Assembly: GCA_965227445.1 (NCBI GenBank)
Contig: OZ245751.1
Location: 6,200,001 to 6,264,000, forward strand
DNA length: 64,000 nt
From: DT-110 sp030148525
GTDB lineage: Bacteria > Bacteroidota > Bacteroidia > Chitinophagales > Saprospiraceae
Reading direction: 5' to 3'
The position numbers and the translations under genes are program-made. Of this stretch, positions 56,601-62,379 are shown piece by piece; the stretch's first letter is position 1; each line of letters starts with the position of its first letter. The notes under the pieces are model-generated. The model ran no database searches. It was given only the letters and a program-made list of their open reading frames with translations, and was not told the origin of the DNA.

Positions 56601-59045
56601 GCTACGTACTCCGTTGACACTCCCTGCGATCAGGCAGGATCCGGACTCGGCGTTGGAATAGGATAAGGCGGGAATACTATACGAGACAGCCTGATCGCAG
56701 GTGATGGTGATATCGCCCGGCGGATTTACCCATTGCGGAGCAGGGGCGGGTTCCATAGTGATGTTCTGGGTATGCGAAATGGTCCGGTTACAGGGATCGG
56801 TGTAGGTCCAGGTGATAGTCCATGCCCCTCCGCATTCGTTAAAGGATCCACTCAATACCCCGGGTACTGAGCCCGTGCTGGCACATACGCCTCCTAATTG
56901 ATTCGTGTAGCTTAAATCGGGAACCGCATAGGACATTGCTTCCGCACAGGTAATGGTTTCATCACCCGGTGGATTGACCCATACGGAAGCGGGCGGATCG
57001 ATGGTGATGATTTGGTCACAACTGGTCGCATTTCCACATTCGTCCGCAATGGTGTACGTGCGGGTTATTTGTACCGGGCAATCCTCCGATACAACTGTCG
57101 ACAAAGAAAAGTTATCGGTATCCAACTGGCAATTATCCATACCACTGCCTCCGTCACCCAGGAAGCCACTCCAGGAATTAGCTGCAGCGGGTACCTCTCC
57201 CATACAGGATACCGTCATACCCGAGGGGCAGGTAATGCCCGGGGCTGTTTGATCGTCAATGGTAAATGATTGGGTGACGTCAGTGTAGTTGCCACACGCA
57301 TCGGTGACCCGGTAGGTGCGCACCAGGGTTGTGCCACAGTTTCCGGGATCCGTATCCGATACGTGACTCACCGAAATACTACTGCAATTGTCGGAGCCCG
57401 TCACTAATGATATATCGGGCGCAGGTACGTCTCCTGAGCACGAAAAGGTACCTCCGCCGGCCAGTGGATTAACGGTTGGCGGAGTATTATCGACCACCTG
57501 GATCGTTTGGGTGTGGGTGCGACTATTTCCGCATTGATCCGTAGCGGTCCAGGTGCGGGTAATGGTATATTCTCCGGTGCAAGAGCCCGGATTAGTCGTT
57601 TCAGTACCCGTAACGGATCCGACCTGGCAGTTGTCGTTGACCGATCCGGACAGATCGGGCATAGGGGGAATATTGTCACAGGAAACGGTTTGGTTACCGG
57701 GTGGATTGGAAAAGGACGGAGCTTCATCATCGCCCGTAATGGTAAAGACATCCTGATCGGCACAGCCCGCTGCCGACGTTACCAATTGCACAGTTACGTC
57801 GGAGCAGCCGGAAAAGGTTACGGAATGCGGTCCGGCCCCGGTAGCGCTTGCGGGTGAACCTCCCGGGAAGGTCCAACTGTAGGTTGTTCCGGGTATCCCC
57901 GTATTATCAGCCTGAAAGGATACGGGTACGCCGGGGCAATATTCGGCGGGTCCCTGAATATTAGCAACCGGAGTTGGGAGCTCGGTGATGGTAAAAGTGG
58001 TTCCGGAAGTGCGGCAATTCTGCCCGGACACATTTTTAAAGGAGCGGTCGGTCACCTCCACGTACTTGGTGCCTCCACCATAACCGGCATAGTCCGCTGT
58101 ACTCAGGTTAGTACCCTGAGCAATTACAGATGAGGCACTGGTAGGACCATTGTACCAGGTGTAGTAATAACTACCTCCCGGCGAGACGGTCGCTTCAACG
58201 GTCCACGGGCTTTCACTGGCACAATAGGAGTAATCCGGTACACTCACCTGCAGTTTAGGGTAGGCACGGAAAGATACTTCGGTACAGATGGGTATGCTGT
58301 TCGCGCAAAGACTGGCGTCCGCTTCGGCACATACCCGGTAGGTGAATACTTCGTACGGACTCTGAATATTGGCGGGCGGCGTAAAAACGGGATCCAGGCA
58401 TCCGGAAGTACAACTCAGGTATCCCAAACTGGCATTTCCACTGACAGCTGTCCAGGTAGCCGTTGATTCTTCTACGGAGCCCGTAACAGTGGACTGCGCG
58501 TTACAGTCTTCAGCGACGCTGACTTCCGGTGAAGACATGTCGGAAGTAAGGGACCGGATCGAGTAGGTGTGGGTATTGTTACCCGATTCGCAATAAGCTA
58601 TATGGTGGGGTCCGGTGCCCGTGATGCAAAAATCTTCATCCAGCTTCCCGATATTGGCACAATCTCCGTTGACTATGAAATCCTGATTACCTCCTGCCTG
58701 CGATCCGGAAGCCTTGCGCAGTACAAAACCGATCGCATCCGGATGAAGGGTTACAATAAACTCCACACAACGCTCCGATCCCAGTGCGCAGTTGCACTGA
58801 TCTTTCCGGGTGATCTCACAGGAGGTATAGGTGGCGGTGGGTGAATGGGATAAGTCGATGATAACCGTTGGTACCTCCCCCGGACAAAATCCGGAAGCAC
58901 CACTCGATTCGTCGTATAAACCGGTTCCAGGGTTCGTAACCGAACAGTCCTGTGCTATGACTGGTTGCACCAGCCAGACCACTGCGAACAGCAGCAATAA
59001 AGCCCGCCTTGATACCAAGAAAGCCAATAGCACGGTACGCCGCAT
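41604..59045 (-). CDS. Giant repeat adhesin (SprB-like) with type B T9SS sorting domain
   Basis: A 5813-residue secreted protein. Signal peptide (LLLLFAVVWLVQPVIA); then unassigned and PKD/HYR-like domains (SYTWFPGG-type at about 370-440, and three HYR-like domains to 684). Residues 685-5265 are 55 tandem repeats of 83-85 residues with consensus PQWxxPPxDxTIxCxEAxxY, PDLxYxNGxxGxC, YDxCGGxWxIxWxYTDPCGR, HTQxITIEPA; nearly every unit has four cysteines. An Ig-like domain, four modules of about 50 residues (GCDS type) and a PKD-like region follow. The last 85 residues (NAITPNNDGANDFLNI, VQIFTRWGEMIFQS, NQGVYMYLITG) are the gliding-motility-type T9SS CTD. Likely a surface filament adhesin used in gliding, attachment or prey/particle capture. 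Confidence 0.93.
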   Translation of the reverse strand: MRRTVLLAFLVSRRALLLLFAVVWLVQPVIAQDCSVTNPGTGLYDESSGASGFCPGEVPTVIIDLSHSPTATYTSCEITRKDQCNCALGSERCVEFIVTLHPDAIGFVLRKASGSQAGGNQDFIVNGDCANIGKLDEDFCITGTGPHHIAYCESGNNTHTYSIRSLTSDMSSPEVSVAEDCNAQSTVTGSVEESTATWTAVSGNASLGYLSCTSGCLDPVFTPPANIQSPYEVFTYRVCAEADASLCANSIPICTEVSFRAYPKLQVSVPDYSYCASESPWTVEATVSPGGSYYYTWYNGPTSASSVIAQGTNLSTADYAGYGGGTKYVEVTDRSFKNVSGQNCRTSGTTFTITELPTPVANIQGPAEYCPGVPVSFQADNTGIPGTTYSWTFPGGSPASATGAGPHSVTFSGCSDVTVQLVTSAAGCADQDVFTITGDDEAPSFSNPPGNQTVSCDNIPPMPDLSGSVNDNCQVGSVTGTETTNPGSCTGEYTITRTWTATDQCGNSRTHTQTIQVVDNTPPTVNPLAGGGTFSCSGDVPAPDISLVTGSDNCSSISVSHVSDTDPGNCGTTLVRTYRVTDACGNYTDVTQSFTIDDQTAPGITCPSGMTVSCMGEVPAAANSWSGFLGDGGSGMDNCQLDTDNFSLSTVVSEDCPVQITRTYTIADECGNATSCDQIITIDPPASVWVNPPGDETITCAEAMSYAVPDLSYTNQLGGVCASTGSVPGVLSGSFNECGGAWTITWTYTDPCNRTISHTQNITMEPAPAPQWVNPPGDITITCDQAVSYSIPALSYSNAESGSCLIAGSVNGVRSGSFDECGGSWTITWDYTDPCGRAISHTQNITIEPADPPEWINPPVNTTITCAEAETFVIPALDYGNANAGSCNISGSVAGMRSGTYDECGGAWTLTWNYTAPCGRTISHTQNITIEPAPEPQWNNPPSNITISCDQAASFSPVDLGYSNAGSGSCLIDGTVSPTVNTNYTTCGGTIGVLWEYTDPCGRTITHNQTVTVQPAVAPAWQGSLPANTTISCEAAATYTFPNLTYNNGSVGTCGIQGSVSPTVQENYSVCGGTIEATWTYTDPCGRTINHTQTITVEPAPAPVWQGALPANTTMSCLDAEGHAFPDLTYSNGSTGGCLLQGTVSPVVTPNYSACGGDLTAVWTYTDPCGQTIQHTQVITVEPASEPQWVNPPGDITITCDQASSYVVPDLAYSNGESGTCLIDGSVAGTRSGSYDACGGSWIINWSYTDPCGRTITHTQNITIQPAAEPQWGNPPSDITITCDEAGSYVIPDLGYSNGGSGTCLIDGSISGTRSGSYDACGGSWTINWSYTDPCGRTITHTQNITIQPAPVAQWVNPPADISITCDEAEAFVVPDLAYANGESGSCLIDGSVAGTRSGSYDACGGSWIINWAYTDPCGRTITHTQNITIQPAAEPQWVNPPSDITITCDEAGSFVIPDLAYSNGESGTCLIDGSVAGTRSGAYDACGGNWIITWSYTDPCGRNITHTQNITIQPAPVAQWVNPPADISITCDEAEVFVVPDLAYANGESGSCLIDGSVAGTRTGSYDACGGNWTINWSYTDPCGRTINHTQNITIQPADPPVWQGTLPVNTTMSCAMAQAHLFPDLTYDNGSGGTCGIQGSVSPTIQENYSVCGGTIEATWTYTDPCGRTINHTQTITVEPAPAPAWQGSLPANTTMSCLDAEGHAFPDLTYSNGSAGGCLLQGTVSPVVTPNYTSCGGDLTAVWTYTDPCGQTIQHTQVITVEPASEPQWVNPPGDITITCDQASSYVVPDLAYSNGETATCLIDGSVAGTRSGSYDACGGSWIINWSYTDPCGRTITHTQNITIQPAAEPQWGNPPSDITITCDEAGSYVIPDLGYSNGGSGTCLIDGSISGTRSGSYDACGGSWTINWSYTDPCGRTITHTQNITIQPAPVAQWVNPPADISITCDEAEAFVVPDLAYANGESGSCLIDGSVAGTRSGSYDACGGSWIINWAYTDPCGRTITHTQNITIQPAAEPQWVNPPSDITITCDEAGSYVIPDLAYSNGEGATCLIDGSVAGTRSGSYDACGGNWTINWSYTDPCGRNITHTQNSTIQPAPVAQWVNPPADISITCDEAEVFVVPDLAYANGESGSCLIDGSVAGTRTGSYDACGGNWTINWSYTDPCGRTINHTQNITIQPAPVAQWVNPPANTSITCAEAANYTVPNLTYSNAGTGGCLIEGQTPAQVTANYSACGGQILAEWIFTDDCDRTITHTQTITVEPADPPVWESVLPADITITCAEAESYVVPDLTYANASSGSCYGEGSVPGIRSGSYDVCGGSWEIEWSYTDTCGRSITHHQQITIEPSDPPEWINPPGDTVISCAEAATFNVPNLPYTNNATGGCSVDGSAPGILTGTYDECGGAWELNWTYTDPCGRTINHTQHITIEPADAPQWVDPPIDITITCAEAESYTIPELAYTNTSAGSCLIAGNVPGTRTGSFDACGGSWTISWEYTDPCGRTINHTQNITIEPTDAPQWVNPPADITITCAEADAFTIPDLTFRNNSGGTCVIAGSVPGSLTGNYDACGGGWTIDWTYTDPCGRTIAHTQQITIEPSGIPQWINPPSDTPITCSEADTYSAPELAYSNSGSGVCTILGTVPASTSGAYDACGGVRINSWSYTDPCGRTITHTQTITIEPAELPQWIDPPADTTISCEAAELFSPSDLTFTNGESSSCRLEGTATPNVWRNYTACGGVIEVHWSQSDPCGRLLEHTQLITVEPSPAAQWIAPPADVTISCAEAATYTVPDLGYTNGLTNGCLISGTVSPIVQANYSACGGRILARWTFTDNCGRTIEHVQTITVEAADPPTWQSPLPIDKTISCTEAAAYVIPDLTYANTSSGSCYGTGTVPGILSGSYDACGGAWRIQWTYTDTCGRSIDHIQHITIEPAAAPQWVDPPGDMIITCAEADSYSVPELAYTNGQASNCNISGTVSGTRTGSYDQCGGAWTVNWAFTDDCGRRITHTQSITFEPAAAPQWVDPPADRTITCAEAASYSVPELGYSNGESGTCGISGTVPGTRTGSYDQCGGSWTITWEYTDPCGTTLTHTQHITIEPAAVPQWVDPPADKTITCAEAATYSVPDLAYTNGDPTGCLISGTAPGVLLGSYDACGGNWTITWEATDACGQVISHTQQITIKPATLPQWIDPPADITITCEEAANYSVPDLSYSNGSSGTCLIDGSVAGMRTGSYDACGGNWTINWETMDDCGRIISHVQQITIEPAAATQWVDSPADTTISCREATSFTPRSLPFSNGENGTCSVEGVASPTVQSNYTACGGSIEVTWRQTDRCGRAIEHIQIITVVPADPPQWIQPPADTTISCAEAAVYVAPDLSFTNGGSGGCLDQGAVSPQVTADFDACGGQMVIQWQYTSTCGQTIEHTQTISVEPADPPAWSVPLPADRTISCAEAASYQIPDLAYANGSAGSCFTSGTVPGVRTGSYDVCGGNWTITWEYTDGCGRTIQHQQLITIEPAVAPQWVDPPADTTISCAEAATYTIPDLAYSNNAAGNCVIEGIVGGTRTGSFDQCGGSWIIEWEYTDPCGRNVQHTQLITIEPAAAPQWINPPGDMTITCAEAANYSVPDLFYSNGDSGGCQISGSVSGVRTGTFDVCGGNWTITWEYTGPCGVSLTHSQTIAIESAPPPRWIDPPAHTTIPCAEAATYTIPDLAYANGSSGLCQLSGSVSGIRTGSYDACGGSWSITWDYTDPCGRSISHSQTISIAPAPKPEWIAAPADTTLSCAAAQNYFIPDLGYSNGLHGGCAIEGSASPKITRNYDQCGGTITAEWMITDLCDSPLTHTQTITVEPVPPPAWDYLPADTVITCSEASSFSPPVLTYSNRAGDGCLIAGEAIPDVENQYTACGGHIFVRWSFTDPCGSEQTHLQRIEVQPPALPQFLNAPTERLDISCSEADAYAFPQLRVTNTEAGSCGIDQEISPTIDRSYSECGGTLTATWTYTDPCGRTVSHEQTLDVTPMPAPTWKELPTLPDEVSCSEAETLSFPDLSYQKGDPAGCFLEGTVAPVIATDFNTCGGFITVTWNHEDPCGTAITHQKSIAVRPSDSLRWVEVPPPTLVLSCDEAAAYEIPPLTYTNGISGTCSITGEVAGKRNGHYDACGGTWNIVWEYEDPCGKTLSYTQVISILPASDVYWIDPPDDLVISCDKASGYEVPPLAYSNGEQGDCKIIGWADGTLSGTTNACGGSLMAIWTYTSPCGQELTHQQEIRVLPKAPPEWINAPADTTISCAAAATYQLPTLTYSNGQSGACLVAGTIDGTQSGSYDLCGGTWENTWTYEDSCGQILQHNQTVQIEPATAPTWIDLPADSIRITCAEAEGYIFPELVYSNARSESCSINGTVSPVVSGTYNACGGQWEVTWQVTDPCGRTLQHQQVIIIEPPAMAAWIDPPVPVDTVSCFEADQLVFPDLIYTNGMTESCAIAGTVSPHILRQYDQCGGFIEITWSTLDPCGRELAFRQKLIVLPPPEPEWINPPDTLITISCADRANWSFPDLAYSNGRSGACALAGRVSPTIDSTHFSCSGELRATWEVLTPCGNKYSYQQLVRVTPPEKARWVDTPVPQQTLSCDEAEQFSFDTLFYDNGSTGTCRIAGMAIPDVVATDLGCSRSLVATWLVTDECGRSLQFRQELLIEPEAPPSWIDPLPEDTTIACVSLSEFVFPELAYGNGSTGVCGVYGQVQPQVSQFMDACGGYLIAEWTFGDSCLTSLTHQQTVTILPPPAPVWVDPPADRSITCAEASSFQVPTLAFGNQQDGQCIIAGEVEGHLTGSFTTCGGTLTIDWIYTDPCGRTITHTQELEVLPASMPVWENPPSDTTITCEQAAAFRIPDLMYTNQQEGICNLTGTVAGQRSGSYNACGGFWDIYWSTTDSCGRTLEHTQRVTILPKSMPVWYRAPTDTTLSCGAAETFSPSPLLLSNGEHGPCAVQDTIEPTWQADYDACGGTILVQWNWSDSCGRTLRHQQQVIIQPQPDPVWIDPPEDTTISCFEAEDFRIDSLSYTGPANDSCLPAGRVAPVVVRDYDACGGQLRVHWSHVSPCGKETIHKQAINVLPAPDPVVLQMPEDTFMTCSEAARFRPDTLMYSNEAGASCLLEGILVPQVTRNYDACGGQIVVSWTLESPCGLTRVIEQTVNVLPAPEPAWTHLPADTTLTYAAALSFRADPLTYANDSDQCQVTGTADPVVMGDFNVCGGILTIDWSASSICGHSLAHRQNITVLPAPAPGITLPEEHIIRCRGEAILLEPITEQVPPGGSWQWYYSPDSTVFSPLSQENEPSLRISNLTASDTGFYRLELSYSEDCSYVSGSVRLSVQGPASTFESYSICEGESISLRGEIVTQAGIYADTIVNPNGCDTIMIMEVRVIEAKETSEIRTICDGDTLRVAGQLYWEQGSYSSVYTGITGCDSIHTIHLEVLPLPRKTIQTSICAGSGYDFFGQSITKAGTYIHRLEQQQECDSLIRLELTIRPRIEELVQIAFCEGDTLEFLGRTFTESTTFAVSCQTPGGCDSLVTYQIVREPIVFLEAYDTEICLGSSVSLELSTNSEHPIHWSPARGLSCTTCASPVATPETTTTYTVSTIGCGGQVITDSLTVFVNPTPSLPEMADTSINLGDILSIGLPPSNGAVQYDWFIADEWYCTACPSVELELNSSTTITVMAYTPFGCGDTASFRVEVIPRDCQEEQILVANAITPNNDGANDFLNIQNTGQARIRSVQIFTRWGEMIFQSDTPEERWDGTIMGAPANQGVYMYLITGTCANQKESFTLNGNVTLIR
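43251..56993 (-). repeat. Tract of 55 tandem repeats (about 249 bp each)
   Basis: Units encode 83-85 residues with conserved Cys in the TC, GxC, CGG and PCGR positions. Units 7-18 are close to identical; units toward the C-terminus are much more divergent. Unit 55 has lost the first cysteine (TLTYAAA). Confidence 0.95.
52494..55991 (-). repeat. 1749-bp duplicated block: units 5-11 and 12-18
   Basis: Blocks 54243-55991 (units 5-11) and 52494-54242 (units 12-18) are the same seven-unit series in the same order, offset by exactly 1749 bp (five units of 83 and two of 84 residues). Sub-stretches of nearly 300 bp are identical, for example around 53019-53309 and 54768-55058. Confidence 0.93.
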
Positions 59046-59116
59046 TCGTTCTATCCTTTAACTATTTCTGCGAATCGGTTAGAATGAAGCTGTGGTCAGA
59101 CCGCAATGGTTTTCTG

Positions 59117-59145
59117 CTGCTATATATGGGAGGGACATATAGCAG
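59117..59145 (-). other. Hairpin in the leader of the giant gene
   Basis: CTGCTATAT (59117-59125) pairs with ATATAGCAG (59137-59145) over an 11-nt loop, 72 bp upstream of the ATG. The gap 59046-59559 shows no gene or clear TAnnTTTG promoter. Confidence 0.45.
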
Positions 59146-59515
59146 TTTGAATGCTAGCAGGGTTTTTCGATGGGAGGGAGCTTTTGTCTTTCCCTTTGGA
59201 GTGAACAATATATACTAAAAAATAGACGTTTTGTTCCGTTTTTATGTCGAAAAAAGCTAATAATGAAGGATGAATGGGTTAAATACCATTTTAATACAGA
59301 AAAATAGTAATTGGTTAGAAATTCACTTTTCGGGGCTGAATCTCCGGTTAGAGAATTCTATAAATATGGTCACTTGCAACATTATGTACTCAAACCAGGT
59401 GGAGAGGGCTCAGGAGGTGAGGAGAAAACAAGGCTTATGGGAGTGCCCCTACCTGGTACTAGTCAGGCGCTCTGTCCCGATTTGTTAATCCGGCTAAGGG
59501 ATCTGCCATCAGATA

Positions 59516-59545
59516 GCGGAGGGGGCAGAGCAAGCTGCCCCCCGC
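59516..59545 (-). terminator. GC-rich hairpin after the DUF1080 gene
   Basis: GGGGGCAG (59521-59528) pairs with CTGCCCCC (59535-59542), extended by GCGG/CGC outside. It lies about 15 bp after the stop. There is no T-tract on the minus strand, so termination is only possible, not shown. Confidence 0.35.
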
Positions 59546-59559
59546 GTTACGTGCTTTTT

Positions 59560-60393
59560 TTAAAGCGGTCGATACCAGATATTCCGGAAACTCACGGCAT
59601 GATCGTGATCTTGTAATTTCAGGGGCCCATCCCCGTGGGCTTCGTTGCGCGGCCAGCCAATGTATTCCCCGGTACCGTGGATCTTCACGTGATCCTGGAT
59701 AAGGACCCCATTGTGGAATACGGTAAACCGTCCGGCGCGAGTGCGTTCGCCTTCCTCGTTAAATTTAGGGGCCCGGAACACGATATCGTAGGATTGCCAT
59801 TCGCCCGCGGGCTTGCAGGCGTTGACCAGGGGAATGTGTTGTTTGTAGATGGAGCCGGCCTGGCCATTTACGTAGGTGGTGTTCTCGTGATTATCGAGGA
59901 TCTGTACTTCGTACAGGCCCTGCAGGAAAACACCACTATTGCCGCGATCCTGGCCTTCGCCTTCGATATCGGCGGGAATTTTCCACTCGATGTGCAGTTG
60001 GCAACTGCCGAAGGTTTCTTTCGTTTGGTGATCGCCGGTGCCGGGGACCACCGTCATGCTACCGTCGTCGTTGAGGGCCCATTGAGCCTCACTGCCTTCG
60101 CCGGCGGGCTCCCACCCGTCCAGACTGGTACCGTCGAACAGAATCACTGCATCACTGGGCGGAGCGGAAAAGGCATCGCCGGGAGCAACCTTGGGTGGTA
60201 CGGGTTCGTATTTCTCGGTGGCTTCCGGTTCCGTGGGTTCCGGACCTTTAGTGGTGGGGTATTTACCGTCTTCGTTGAGGCCGTTGTCTTTCATGGTCGT
60301 TGCTTCGGATTCTTCATCGGAGGTTTCGACCTGAATACAGGCGGTGGTAAGGGCAATGATACTCATTACCAGTAGTAACGACAGGATGCGCAT
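59560..60393 (-). CDS. DUF1080 (3-keto-disaccharide hydrolase-like) lipoprotein
   Basis: A 277-residue lipoprotein (signal ending IALTTAC, Cys19) with a proline/glutamate-rich linker, then a DUF1080/concanavalin-like beta sandwich: ILFDGTSLDGWEPAGEG, CQLHIEWKIPADIEG, GNSGVFLQGLYEVQILDN and GPLKLQDHDHAVSFRNIWYR are the family hallmarks. Members act on, or bind, carbohydrates, some shown to hydrolyse 3-keto-disaccharides. The gene stands alone; the upstream gap holds element copy C. Confidence 0.92.
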   Translation of the reverse strand: MRILSLLLVMSIIALTTACIQVETSDEESEATTMKDNGLNEDGKYPTTKGPEPTEPEATEKYEPVPPKVAPGDAFSAPPSDAVILFDGTSLDGWEPAGEGSEAQWALNDDGSMTVVPGTGDHQTKETFGSCQLHIEWKIPADIEGEGQDRGNSGVFLQGLYEVQILDNHENTTYVNGQAGSIYKQHIPLVNACKPAGEWQSYDIVFRAPKFNEEGERTRAGRFTVFHNGVLIQDHVKIHGTGEYIGWPRNEAHGDGPLKLQDHDHAVSFRNIWYRPL

Positions 60394-60567
60394 AGGTTCT
60401 GTTTTTTGCGAAAGCTACTATTTTATGGGGATTTGCATAAGGCTTACGCCAAAAAATAGGGTACTGGCATAGGTGTTTCTTTGCGGCTAACCCGGTCATT
60501 CGGGAGTCTGTAGTTTTTTTTGAAAATTTTTCTTCCCTTACCGAGGCTTTAGAATAAAAATTTATTT

Positions 60568-60691
60568 TATACCGACAACGAAGTGGTTTGGGACACCAGC
60601 AGGAAGTACTGTACAGCAAAACCACTTCGAGTCGAGTATATACTCGCGTGAAAAGGTTGGGCGAAGCCCGAACCTTTTCGGAAGCGGTATA
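60568..60691 (+). mobile_element. Dispersed palindromic (MITE-like) element, copy C
   Basis: A 124-bp element with TATACCG...CGGTATA ends. Left hairpin GAAGTGGTTT / AAACCACTTC with a longer loop, central GAGTATATACTC, right hairpin GAAAAGGTTGGGC / GCCC-AACCTTTTC. Lies between the divergent DUF1080 and OmpA-family genes, 142 bp before the latter's ATG. No gene is seen in the rest of 60394-60833. Confidence 0.85.
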
Positions 60692-60833
60692 AAATACATG
60701 TGACCCGGTTTCGTTATTCGAGTCTAATGGTCGGAATGTAAAAGTTTTCGGTCTTATTGTATTTGTGGGTTGAAATTCAATGATTTAAGAGTGTAATAAA
60801 ACTATCATTCACTTACCAAAAATAATGATTACG

Positions 60834-61769
60834 ATGAACAAATTCTCCTGGCTGGTTATGGTTGCCGTTTTCGGCATCACCAGCGGTTGTGTGTCCACGA
60901 AGAAATACGAAGCACTGGAAGCACAGCTACAAGAACAAATGAATGCCGCACAGCAAAGCCTGGCCGATTGCCAGGAAACCTATAGTGCCTACCGCACCCG
61001 GACCGCCTCTGAAATTCAAACACTGGAGCGCTCGCTGAACCAGGCTCAGAATACCACGGCCCTGCGCGAGCAAAAGGTCCAGAGCCTGGAAGAGCAGGTA
61101 GCTGATCTGAAACGACAGCGCGACCAGCAACTGTCACAGGTTGGTGACCTGACCGTGCTGTCCAAAGCGGCCAATGAGAACATTAATAAAACGCTGTCCC
61201 AACTGCAGCAAAAAGATAAGTACATCCAATTCCTGCAGGAGGCCCGCTCCAAAGCCGACTCCATCAATCTGGCGCTGGCGGTCAACCTGAAGAGCGTACT
61301 GCGCGATGGTATCGCCGATCAGGACATCGATGTGAAGGTGGATAAGACCGTGGTATTCATCAACCTCTCCGACAAGATGCTTTATCAAAGCGGTAGTGCC
61401 AACCTGACGCCCCGTGCCAAAGAGGTACTCGGTAAGATCGCCCAGATCATAGAATCACGTCCCGACCTGGAGGTGATGGTCGAAGGCTATACCGATGATG
61501 TGCCCATCAACAACAACTGTATGCAGGATAACTGGGATCTGAGCGTGAAGCGTGCGACATCCGTAGTGCGCACCCTGCAGACCCAGTACAATATCGATCC
61601 GAACAAACTGATCGCCGCCGGCCGTGGCCAATACAATACCCTGGCCTCCAACGAAACGGCCGAGGGACGGGCCATGAACCGCCGCACGCGGATCATCATC
61701 ATGCCTAAGCTGAATCAGTTCTACGAACTGCTGAACCCGGCGAATGCTCCGGTAGCGGAAGGGAACTAG
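60834..61769 (+). CDS. OmpA family lipoprotein with coiled coil
   Basis: A 311-residue lipoprotein (MNKFSWLVMVAVFGITSGC, Cys19). ATG 60834 is preferred over 60825 because it begins the signal. A coiled coil rich in Gln/Glu covers about residues 25-140. The C-terminal OmpA domain (YQSGSANLTPRAKEVLGKIA, VMVEGYTDDVPIN, NWDLSVKRATSVVRTL, NRRTRIIIMP) binds peptidoglycan. It should link the outer membrane to the cell wall, a role like Pal or MotB-type anchors. A terminator lies downstream. Confidence 0.92.
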   Translation: MNKFSWLVMVAVFGITSGCVSTKKYEALEAQLQEQMNAAQQSLADCQETYSAYRTRTASEIQTLERSLNQAQNTTALREQKVQSLEEQVADLKRQRDQQLSQVGDLTVLSKAANENINKTLSQLQQKDKYIQFLQEARSKADSINLALAVNLKSVLRDGIADQDIDVKVDKTVVFINLSDKMLYQSGSANLTPRAKEVLGKIAQIIESRPDLEVMVEGYTDDVPINNNCMQDNWDLSVKRATSVVRTLQTQYNIDPNKLIAAGRGQYNTLASNETAEGRAMNRRTRIIIMPKLNQFYELLNPANAPVAEGN

Positions 61770-61850
61770 TGAATTGGGGAGTTGGAGAAAGGGAGAATTG
61801 GAGAATTGAAATTTTCCTAATCCTTGAAATTGCTGCCCTTGCTCCGTTAA

Positions 61851-61888
61851 AAGGTGTCCGATCCAATTGTAGGGTCGGGCACCTTTTT
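61851..61888 (+). terminator. Rho-independent terminator after the OmpA-family gene
   Basis: A 14-bp stem: AAGGTGTCCGATCC (61851-61864) with GGGTCGGGCACCTT (61872-61885), T run 61884-61888. Low-complexity GGAGAATTGGAGAATT words lie just before it (about 61775-61810). Confidence 0.85.
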
Positions 61889-62085
61889 GGTGGTCGATCC
61901 TTCTCTGGCCGCCGAAACGCAGTGAAGGAGACCGGATCGACTGAGAATAGAAACTAAAAAAACGGGAGGTTGGGCTTAGCTGATTTTGTAAAATGCAGAT
62001 TACCAAGGCCAACCTTCCGGTAGTAGGTATAGGGTATAAAGATTTAAGCAAGTCTTTCTACTTGATCCTCTAAACCAAATACAAG

Positions 62086-62112
62086 TTGAGGTTGCAACAT
62101 TCAGTAAATTTG
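62086..62112 (+). promoter_or_regulatory. Candidate promoter of the small membrane protein pair
   Basis: TTG (62086-62088), 16-nt spacer, TAAATTTG (62105-62112), an exact -7 match. The spacer is one base shorter than usual. ATG follows 45 nt downstream. Confidence 0.5.
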
Positions 62113-62157
62113 CAAATGGCTAAGCCCCCAACTTCACGCTAAAGTAATGCACCCAAT

Positions 62158-62379
62158 ATGGCTACCGACTCAGAAGGCAAAAATCCGGCAAACAAGTCGG
62201 TCAATAAAGTTAAAGACAGCTATAAGTCTATCGATAAAAAGCTCAAAATAGATAAGGAAGACAGCATGCCGGTGCTGATCGCCAAAATACTGGGTCGCAT
62301 CTTGCTGGTTATTTTGCTGATCATTTTATCGCCCTTTCTGGTGGTGGGGCTGATTCTGGCTTTGGCGGCGGCACTATGA
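62158..62379 (+). CDS. Small single-span membrane protein
   Basis: A 73-residue protein: a hydrophilic lysine-rich N-terminus (NKVKDSYKSIDKKLKIDKED) and a C-terminal hydrophobic stretch of about 30 residues (RILLVILLIILSPFLVVGLI). No recognisable family. The next gene starts within its stop (4-bp overlap), so the two are translated together. Confidence 0.7.
   Translation: MATDSEGKNPANKSVNKVKDSYKSIDKKLKIDKEDSMPVLIAKILGRILLVILLIILSPFLVVGLILALAAAL

Noticed and set aside
43251..56993. CRISPR-like reading of the regular repeats
   Set aside because: The repeats are coding, about 249 bp long and without unique spacers; no cas genes.
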